Source: Candidatus Nomurabacteria bacterium (GTDB lineage: Bacteria > Patescibacteriota > Minisyncoccia > Phycocordibacterales > UBA9973). Taken from it: 17,908 nt of DNA. The notes beneath the pieces are model-generated. The model saw only the letters and a program-made list of their open reading frames with translations. It was not told the DNA's origin and searched no databases. The stretch spans positions 1 to 17,908 of the forward strand of contig CALRHN010000007.1 of assembly GCA_943359425.1 (NCBI GenBank), written 5' to 3'. Shown one piece after another: positions 6,320 to 10,653 of this stretch (position 1 is its first letter; each line of letters opens with the position of its first letter). The position numbers and the translations under genes are program-made.

Positions 6320-6788
6320 ATTTTTTATATACGAGGAAAGTGTAGGGAAAGGGATTGCTTTCATCCGCAGAGAATTCTTCGCGGGATATTTCCTGCCAAG
6401 AGCTGTCGATGGCGGGGAAGAATGCATCGGCATCAAAATCCGCGCCGGTATATACCTGCGCCCCGCCGATGACGAAGACTTCGACTTCATCCTGATTCTC
6501 CTCGAATTTTCGTCCTTGTTCGAGAGATACGACGCGGAGTGCTTCATCTACGGAATGCATGACTTCGACGCCTTCAGGCGCATACGCAGTGTCACGCGTG
6601 ATGACGATATTGCGGCGGTTGGGGAGAGGGCGGCCGATGGATTCGAAAGTTTTCCGTCCCATGATGACGGTATGCCCGCGCGTCGTATCGCGGAAATGCT
6701 TCATGTCGGCAGGCATATTCCAGAGCAATTGATTGCCCTTGCCGAGTTCACTGTTCTTCCCGATGGCGGCGATGAGAGAGAGGATCAT
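6318..6788 (-). CDS. folA: dihydrofolate reductase with an internal deletion
   Basis: A 156-residue DHFR. It has SLIAAIGKNSELG, LLWNMPADMKHF (with the catalytic acid at D28), VIMGRKTFESIG, RPLPNRRNIVITRD and FVIGGAQVY (residues 105-113), all NADPH- or folate-site blocks. After QVYTGA (to residue 116) the chain goes directly to DFDADAFFP. Family members normally have about 14 more residues here, of the LPxADRLYLTxIDA type, that form beta strand F and include the conserved Thr (E. coli T113). The cut is at about 6440/6441 and is in frame. Either the enzyme tolerates it or it is impaired; ThyA makes dihydrofolate, so a DHFR is expected. It starts one base after the stop of the TrpR-like gene and is co-transcribed with it. 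Confidence 0.93.
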   Translation of the reverse strand: MILSLIAAIGKNSELGKGNQLLWNMPADMKHFRDTTRGHTVIMGRKTFESIGRPLPNRRNIVITRDTAYAPEGVEVMHSVDEALRVVSLEQGRKFEENQDEVEVFVIGGAQVYTGADFDADAFFPAIDSSWQEISREEFSADESNPFPYTFLVYKK

Positions 6789-6789
6789 A

Positions 6790-7068
6790 CTATTTTTTCA
6801 TCTTACGCAAAACCTGCGCGAATCCGCCGTTCTTGTCGCGAAGCTCCCGCGCGCCGCGCGTGATGGTGGCAATGCCAATATTGAGTTCGCCTGCGAGATC
6901 GCGCTGTTTCTCGCCTTTGGCGAGCTGTCGGACGATATACCAGCGTTTCGGCAGGGTTTTGAGTTCTTTGGGCGTCAGGAGGTCTTCGAGAAAGGCATGA
7001 AGGAGTTCTTCATCCTTGGCCGCGATCGTAAAAGCTTTGAGCAGTTCCTGCATGTTTTTGCTTTGCAT
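6790..7068 (-). CDS. TrpR-family transcriptional repressor
   Basis: A 92-residue all-helical regulator (PF01371). LLTPKELKTL, IVRQLAKGE and QRDLAGELNIGIATITRG align with E. coli TrpR. The recognition segment GIATITRG is identical, whereas YerC/YecD relatives usually have a STATVTR type. Arg54 and Arg84 of E. coli (co-repressor binding) correspond to R42 and R71, and Thr44 to T32, but Ser88 is replaced by E75 and one residue is missing before the HTH. The effector may therefore not be tryptophan. ATG 7068 is chosen because TATACT lies 6 nt upstream; the extension to 7110 (MALFIPYFLGY...) has no family match. folA follows after 1 base. Two TrpR-type operators lie at 7125 and 8747. Confidence 0.88.
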   Translation of the reverse strand: MQSKNMQELLKAFTIAAKDEELLHAFLEDLLTPKELKTLPKRWYIVRQLAKGEKQRDLAGELNIGIATITRGARELRDKNGGFAQVLRKMKK

Positions 7069-7074
7069 ACAGGC

Positions 7075-7080
7075 AGTATA
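7075..7080 (-). promoter_or_regulatory. -10 box TATACT of the leaderless trpR-like/folA promoter
   Basis: On the minus strand TATACT is followed by 6 bases and the ATG at 7068. The -35 region (about 7098-7103, TTTTTA) is poor, so activation or a weak promoter is possible. The TrpR box at 7125-7152 lies about 22 bases upstream of that -35 position. Confidence 0.65.
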
Positions 7081-7124
7081 GCCTAAAAAATATGGAATAA
7101 AAAGCGCCATCGTCTTGTAGTCTG

Positions 7125-7152
7125 TGTACTGCTGTACTAGTACACAAGTACA
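7125..7152. promoter_or_regulatory. TrpR-type operator array 1
   Basis: GTACTGCTGTACTAGTAC at 7126-7143 followed by a third half-site AGTAC (7147-7151). Half-site cores are 8 bp apart (CTGC, CTAG, CAAG), as in tandem E. coli TrpR operators. It resembles the E. coli mtr operator (GTACTCGTGTACTGGTAC as I recall it). It lies upstream of the trpR-like/folA operon, so autoregulation is likely. It is nearly the same sequence as array 2 at 8747. Confidence 0.7.
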
Positions 7153-7188
7153 AAAATCCCCCGCACGCTTTGCGCGAGCAGGGGATTT
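7153..7188 (-). terminator. intrinsic terminator of the three-gene minus-strand block
   Basis: AAATCCCC pairs with GGGGATTT around an inner GC-rich stem-loop with a CGCTTTGCG core. On the minus strand it ends GGGGATTTTTG, 7 bases after the stop of the 202-residue gene. It insulates the block from the trpR-like promoter. Confidence 0.8.
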
Positions 7189-7194
7189 GATTGA

Positions 7195-7803
7195 TTACCA
7201 GGGAAACCCCCAGTTAAAGAACGAGACCCAAAGAGTACGATCAATTAATATATTCAACTTCCCACCATCTTTTTTGTTGACTATAATTTCATTTTCTCCG
7301 CCAACCAAAACAATCGAAGAGATAGAGGATAAATCCATTTTGTGCATAAGGATAATTAGGAGCTCTATCTTAACCTTCTTTCTAGTTTCATTGTCTGAAA
7401 TAAATTTTATCTTATCCAGATATTTCATTTTAGGAATGAAGGCTTTGAGTACCCTTTTAATGGAGAAGTCACTAAAGAAACCCGGACTACCCCCAATCTC
7501 ACAATTTGCTCCTCGATCATCTAATCGAAAATCATAAGTGAGAATGCTTTGGGGGAATTCAATTTCTAGTCGAAGTTCTTCCCACGATTTCCATGGGCCA
7601 CTTTTGTTTAATTCCTCGATAGAAATTATTTTGCCCGCATCACCCCTTTTGTGTGTATGGCAGACCGGTCCTGTCATGTGGAACGATGAGCCAGTAACAT
7701 ACTCTCTGTCGTGTCGGGCGATTAACTCATCACCAACTTTCGGTACATAGTTTTGAAGCATCTTGTTTCCTCTATACTCGAGAAGATTGTCTATAGTTTC
7801 CAT
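7195..7803 (-). CDS. unrecognised 202-residue protein
   Basis: I do not recognise the family. The N-terminal third has VGDELIARHDREY and VCHTHKRGDAGKIISIEEL, which could be a small beta-barrel with a HxH pair. The middle is EELRLEIEFPQ and DYFRLDDRG-like, with GANCEIGGSPGFF. The C-terminal part alternates hydrophobic and Lys residues and ends SFFNWGFPW. There is no signal peptide or obvious enzyme motif. Codon use is visibly more AT-rich than in the flanking genes. The start is well set: an AGGAGG SD lies 9 bases upstream, in the loop of a small hairpin (7809-7824). It is the last gene of the block driven from the TrpR-box promoter at 8781. Confidence 0.8.
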   Translation of the reverse strand: METIDNLLEYRGNKMLQNYVPKVGDELIARHDREYVTGSSFHMTGPVCHTHKRGDAGKIISIEELNKSGPWKSWEELRLEIEFPQSILTYDFRLDDRGANCEIGGSPGFFSDFSIKRVLKAFIPKMKYLDKIKFISDNETRKKVKIELLIILMHKMDLSSISSIVLVGGENEIIVNKKDGGKLNILIDRTLWVSFFNWGFPW

Positions 7804-7808
7804 TTACT

Positions 7809-7824
7809 GGTCCCTCCTAGGACT
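7809..7824 (-). promoter_or_regulatory. SD-in-loop hairpin of the 202-residue gene
   Basis: On the minus strand AGTCC, TAGGAG, GGACC: GTCC pairs with GGAC and the SD (AGGAG) is displayed in a 6-base loop. The same element precedes the other two genes of the block. Confidence 0.7.
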
Positions 7825-7852
7825 TTTTGGTTTGTTTAGAATTTGAATTTGA

Positions 7853-8002
7853 TTAACAACTGAAACCTCCCATACCCATGTTTCGATGATGTTCGAACAA
7901 TGGATGCAATGGTTGATTTCTTTTCTTCTTTTTTGTTTTCTTGCTTATCTGTCGCTTAGCTTTTTGACATCCGGCAGATTGATCTGATAATTTCTTCTTC
8001 AT
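7853..8002 (-). CDS. small basic 49-residue protein, unrecognised
   Basis: Frame with ATG at 8002-8000 and TAA at 7855-7853. The product is very basic in its first 30 residues (MKKKLSDQSAGCQKAKRQIS, then KKTKKKKRNQ), followed by PLHPLFEHHR and a Gly/Met tail NMGMGGFSC. Two Cys (12, 49) and three His are present. The best evidence that it is translated is the SD AGGAGG 9 bases upstream, inside the same conserved hairpin as its two neighbours. It could be a nucleic-acid-binding peptide, an antitoxin-like partner or a precursor peptide; nothing decides between these. Confidence 0.6.
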   Translation of the reverse strand: MKKKLSDQSAGCQKAKRQISKKTKKKKRNQPLHPLFEHHRNMGMGGFSC

Positions 8003-8007
8003 TTTGG

Positions 8008-8023
8008 AGTCCCTCCTAGGACT
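8008..8023 (-). promoter_or_regulatory. SD-in-loop hairpin of the 49-residue gene
   Basis: AGTCC, TAGGAG, GGACT on the minus strand: a perfect 5-bp stem with the SD in the 6-base loop, ending 5 bases before the ATG. Confidence 0.75.
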
Positions 8024-8068
8024 TTGATGTTGATGAGTTTTAAGACATACAATCTTAGGCTGAATCTG

Positions 8069-8548
8069 TTATTCTCCCATTCCACCGAAACCCCATGAAC
8101 TATAGTCTTCGACAAACTCAAACTTGTATCGACCAGATACAAAGAATTTTTGAAGCAAATCTTTTCTGTGAGAATAAGGCAATGAAAAGACGCGAAAGTT
8201 GCAACGGTAAAGAAAAGAAAAATGCATAACCTCAGTATTCGTTTCTTCAACGACGAGTAAAGAGATTATTTCCTTTATGATTTCCCGGGAAGTTATTTTA
8301 GCCATATTACTCCCAGAAAGGTCACTTAAAAGAATACAATAAGAAACTGGTCTATAGCCCAAAAAAGGAGATTCCTTTTCCAGATACTTCTGCAATATCT
8401 CCTGGTAGTATTTGCTTTTCAGTTTTGCACCTTCTCTTAACTTTCCTTTAACCTTAATGAATTTGTCGACAACTTTTCTATAAGCTTCAATATTCTGACA
8501 GCGAATTCTGGCAAAAGGTAAAATTCTAAATAATTTTTCCGTTTTCAT
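8069..8548 (-). CDS. unrecognised 159-residue protein
   Basis: No family recognised. It is basic in the first half (RKVVDKFIKVKGKLREGAKLKSKYYQEILQ), probably helical, followed by PVSYCILLSDLSGSNMAKI and REIIKEIISLLVVEETN, an alternating hydrophobic segment that may be strand-helix. The C-terminus is aromatic and Gly-rich (YSSWGFGGMGE), similar in character to the tail of the next small protein. There are no membrane spans. It is the first gene after the structured leader RNA and its terminator, so its expression may depend on readthrough. The start is set by a GGAGGGG SD in a conserved hairpin (8554-8569). Confidence 0.78.
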   Translation of the reverse strand: MKTEKLFRILPFARIRCQNIEAYRKVVDKFIKVKGKLREGAKLKSKYYQEILQKYLEKESPFLGYRPVSYCILLSDLSGSNMAKITSREIIKEIISLLVVEETNTEVMHFSFLYRCNFRVFSLPYSHRKDLLQKFFVSGRYKFEFVEDYSSWGFGGMGE

Positions 8549-8553
8549 TTTTT

Positions 8554-8569
8554 AGCCCCTCCAAGGACT
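8554..8569 (-). promoter_or_regulatory. SD-in-loop hairpin of the 159-residue gene
   Basis: AGTCC, TTGGAG, GGGCT on the minus strand. The stem is kept although one base differs (a U-G pair in place of U-A in the 49-residue gene's copy), which supports selection on the hairpin rather than only on the SD. Confidence 0.7.
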
Positions 8570-8599
8570 TCGTTTGATTGTTAAATTGTTAAAGAAGAA

Positions 8600-8747
8600 T
8601 AAAAAAAGAGCGCATCGCGCGCCCGTGAGAAAGTTGCAAATATATTGAAACACACTCACCGACGCAGATACGTAGGGGAGTGCCACCATGCGAGACCGGT
8701 TGTACGGCTCGGGATATGTAGTTGTTTCAATTGCTGTATTCATACAT
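8600..8747 (-). ncRNA. structured leader RNA (about 145 nt), possible attenuator or sRNA
   Basis: Transcription from the promoter at 8781-8753 should start near 8746. The RNA has a 9-bp closing stem P1 (ATTGAAACA and TGTTTCAAT, arms at 8723-8731 and 8644-8652). Inside are hairpin P2 (8691-8711: CGAG-CCG with CGG-CTCG, one bulged base) and hairpin P3 (8653-8682: CACTC/GAGTG, CC/GG and ACG/CGT stacked with two 1x1 mismatches, 6-base loop). An intrinsic terminator follows at 8601-8624. The arrangement of aptamer-like three-way junction plus terminator before an operon resembles a riboswitch or an attenuator. It matches no known RNA class I can recall. It could equally be a free small RNA. Confidence 0.55.
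8601..8624 (-). terminator. intrinsic terminator inside the leader of the three-gene block
   Basis: On the minus strand GGGCGC, loop GCGAT, GCGCTC (six pairs, one G-U), then seven T. It lies 53 bases before the ATG of the 159-residue gene. The GTGAG in the 3' half of P3 could alternatively pair with CTCAC just before this stem, a possible switch. Confidence 0.8.
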
Positions 8748-8774
8748 GTACTAGTGTACTAGTACGCTAGTACA
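8747..8774. promoter_or_regulatory. TrpR-type operator array 2
   Basis: GTACTAGTGTACTAGTAC (8748-8765) matches an idealised TrpR operator (GTACTAGTTAACTAGTAC) at 16 of 18 positions, differing only in the central two bases. A third half-site CTAGTAC follows (8767-8773). The three CTAG cores are exactly 8 bp apart, the spacing that allows tandem TrpR dimers. The array covers the spacer and -10 box of the block promoter. Confidence 0.75.
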
Positions 8775-8781
8775 AAGTCAA
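8753..8781 (-). promoter_or_regulatory. sigma70 promoter of the structured RNA/three-gene block
   Basis: On the minus strand TTGACT (8781-8776), a 17-base spacer and TACACT (8758-8753). The TrpR array fills the spacer and the -10 box, so repressor binding would exclude polymerase. Confidence 0.7.
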
Positions 8782-8843
8782 GAGAGAGCGGGTGTGGAAA
8801 ACTTTGGAGTGTTTAGACCACTTCGGCCTGATCCGCCCCGTTA

Positions 8844-10568
8844 TTAAACAACTTCGGACAAGTAGCATTTTTCGCAGTAGAGTATTTCGGGACGCTCTGG
8901 AGCGTACGGGGTTTCGAATTCGTTCGGACAGGTGCCGGAATGTTCGTGATTTGCTTTCTCGCACATACAGGCGCGGTGCCAGAGCTTGAACGGACTTGCC
9001 TTTGCGACTCTCGTCATATGACGACAGTTCGGACACAGGCGCGGAAGCGGAATCGACATTCGGCGGTAGAACTCGAGTTCAGATTTCAGTATCTTGAATG
9101 CTCTCGTGCAGTTGTCTATGCACTCTCCCTGATGCATACAACCGATAATACTTTCCGTTATTGAATCGGGAACTTCTCGTATAGAATCAGGCAGATCGTT
9201 TGCCGAATGAGTGATGCGGTAATCCTGCGCTTCTCGATCGCGGAAACGAAATCCGTTCGCGACCATCTCTTCTTTCGTCAGAGGGAAGTGTTCCTGCGCC
9301 TTTGTCTCATTGTATGCGAACGGCTCCAGCTCTATCGGCCAGAAATCCCCGAAGGAGTGCTCGCGACCTTTGCTGTCAGAATACGGCATTGTTTTCATGT
9401 GTTCGATAATCCTGTCGCGAAGCGCAGTGTATTCTTCCTTTGGATATTCTTTATTGAAAATACAATACGCTTTTTTCTTCAGGCCGATACAGCCGAAGAT
9501 ATCGTTACAGTTATGGCAGTCTTCGCTGTAGAAAGAATTGCGGTCAAAAAGGGTTCGCACTCCCGCGATCTGGTCTGCTCCGCCAAATGAACTGATCACT
9601 TCATAGAGTCGTTCTCCGCCCTTCCCGACGTACGAGCAGTCATAGGTATCCTTCGTCTGCGCCAAAAAGAGCCCGTACTTCAGGTCTTCGCCGCCAGTTA
9701 TCGCGAACGAGTGCAGGGCATTCTTGGAGTCGTTGATATTGTCGCCGGTACAGTTATTCGCATTACGGAACCGACTTGAACGATATGGCATAGTAAGCGC
9801 GAACTCATTAAAAGTTTTCTGTATCTCTTCGAACGCTTCATTGCTGTCTATGTGAAATTCAGCGATCTTTTTTTCATACTCGGTCTTCGAATACGGCTGA
9901 TTGAAAATATGGTACTGTTTGTTGCGCAATCCGACACAGCCGAAGCATGAGACACAGCTCCGACAGTCAGTGCACATGAAAAGATCACTCGAGTCTTCGC
10001 ATGACAGGCAATGACGCAACTGTGAGCTTCGTGCGGATTGGATCGTGTCGTAACACAACTCCAAATGATTTCCGAGAAGAATATCGAAAGAATCGAGCAC
10101 GTTGTTGACTTGTGTCGCATAGGAGAGACGCTCGTTGTCCCATCCGCCGGAGACGAGGTAGCAGTCTCTGTAATTGAATCCGAAATTCGCATAATCACTG
10201 TTCACAAAATTTGCCTGATACAGAGCTTCATGCGGAACTGTTTTTTTGAATTCTGCATACTGCTCGAAGAACGGTCTGGAGAAATCATATTCCCATGTGT
10301 AGAAAGACGGGTCCCATCCGTCGCCCCACCAGCACGTAGTGCAATACACGATGTATGGCTCTTCGGGGGCGTAGATGGCCAAAGTCTTTTTCCCGCAGAG
10401 AGCACACTCGCGGCGATACAGAAAACGTTCATTGCGCGAAGCGAATCTGCGCTGAAGTCGGCAGTCGGGGCAAAAAGTCGGGGGCGGGACTTTGATCTTC
10501 TCGTAGAATGAAAAGTCATCTGGTTCGATGGTAAAATCTTTGTCGCAGTTAGTGCAGATCTTTTTCAT
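8844..10568 (-). CDS. large Cys-rich multi-zinc-ribbon protein
   Basis: A 574-residue protein starting MKKICTNC, of a kind common in CPR genomes as a hypothetical protein. The N-terminal region (1-80) has four CxxC pairs (C5/C8, C33/C36, C55/C58 and CTTC near 76) and the phrase FYEKIKVPPPTFCPDCRLQR. The middle carries repeated Cys blocks (CLSC, CTDC, CVSC, CFGC, CHNC), each followed by an IFNxxYxKxEY unit. The C-terminus repeats the N-terminal module: EFYRRMSIPLPRLCPNCR, CMC and YAPERPEILYCEKC. No catalytic motif is visible, so it may be a zinc-dependent nucleic-acid or protein binder. Start 10568 is preferred to 10628: GATACT lies 6 nt upstream with TTTACA at 17 bp. It diverges from a TrmB-like regulator. 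Confidence 0.85.
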   Translation of the reverse strand: MKKICTNCDKDFTIEPDDFSFYEKIKVPPPTFCPDCRLQRRFASRNERFLYRRECALCGKKTLAIYAPEEPYIVYCTTCWWGDGWDPSFYTWEYDFSRPFFEQYAEFKKTVPHEALYQANFVNSDYANFGFNYRDCYLVSGGWDNERLSYATQVNNVLDSFDILLGNHLELCYDTIQSARSSQLRHCLSCEDSSDLFMCTDCRSCVSCFGCVGLRNKQYHIFNQPYSKTEYEKKIAEFHIDSNEAFEEIQKTFNEFALTMPYRSSRFRNANNCTGDNINDSKNALHSFAITGGEDLKYGLFLAQTKDTYDCSYVGKGGERLYEVISSFGGADQIAGVRTLFDRNSFYSEDCHNCNDIFGCIGLKKKAYCIFNKEYPKEEYTALRDRIIEHMKTMPYSDSKGREHSFGDFWPIELEPFAYNETKAQEHFPLTKEEMVANGFRFRDREAQDYRITHSANDLPDSIREVPDSITESIIGCMHQGECIDNCTRAFKILKSELEFYRRMSIPLPRLCPNCRHMTRVAKASPFKLWHRACMCEKANHEHSGTCPNEFETPYAPERPEILYCEKCYLSEVV

Positions 10569-10574
10569 ACGCCC

Positions 10575-10603
10575 AGTATCTGTCAAAAAGGAAGCTTTGT
10601 AAA
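10575..10603 (-). promoter_or_regulatory. leaderless promoter of the zinc-ribbon gene
   Basis: On the minus strand TTTACA (10603-10598), 17 bases, GATACT (10580-10575), 6 bases, ATG (10568). It is a good match despite the G at the first -10 position. Confidence 0.7.
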
Positions 10604-10606
10604 TAC

Positions 10607-10627
10607 TGTTGTACAGATTTGACAACA
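10607..10627. promoter_or_regulatory. palindromic operator in the divergent promoter region
   Basis: TGTTGT, 9 bases, ACAACA: a perfect 6-bp inverted repeat centred at 10617. Its right arm overlaps the -35 box of the TrmB-like gene (10619-10624) and its left arm ends 4 bases from the -35 box of the zinc-ribbon gene. It is the natural candidate for binding by the adjacent TrmB-like regulator. Confidence 0.6.
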
Positions 10628-10647
10628 ATGCGCATGGTTGCTAGGGT
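10619..10647 (+). promoter_or_regulatory. leaderless promoter of the TrmB-like gene
   Basis: Perfect TTGACA (10619-10624), 17 bases, weak -10 TAGGGT (10642-10647), 6 bases, ATG (10654). The geometry is ideal, the -10 box poor. Confidence 0.6.
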
Positions 10648-10653
10648 GTGCAT

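Noticed and set aside
6174..6863. 229-codon plus-strand frame across mazG and DHFR
   Set aside because: It runs through the bidirectional terminator and is antisense to DHFR, which has all expected motifs apart from the deletion.
7069..7110. 14-codon N-terminal extension of the TrpR-like gene
   Set aside because: The extension (MALFIPYFLGYTAC) is unlike the family and would include the TATACT -10 box of a leaderless promoter.
7124..7537. 137-codon plus-strand frame opposite the 202-residue gene
   Set aside because: It starts inside the TrpR box and passes through a terminator; the minus-strand gene has a strong SD in a conserved element.
8552..8743. 63-codon minus-strand frame starting right after the TrpR-box promoter, possibly a trp-type leader peptide
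   Set aside because: It runs through the RNA stems and the terminator, contains no run of Trp codons (one Trp near the end) and has no SD. The RNA structure explains the region better.
8600..8747. tRNA, retron msr-msd, or type III antitoxin repeat RNA as explanations of the structured leader
   Set aside because: No tRNA cloverleaf with CCA end, no reverse transcriptase nearby and no tandem repeats of the type III kind; the 159-residue protein does not resemble ToxN.
7125..8774. Near-identical 28-bp direct repeats flanking a 1.6-kb AT-rich block, as if att sites or target-site duplications of a mobile element
   Set aside because: The repeats are internally symmetric, have 8-bp periodic CTAG half-sites, match TrpR operators, and one sits exactly on a promoter; no integrase or transposase is present. 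Operator function explains them better, although the block itself may still be acquired.
10569..10628. 20-codon N-terminal extension of the zinc-ribbon gene
   Set aside because: It covers the promoter and operator; MKKICTNC at 10568 is the natural family start.
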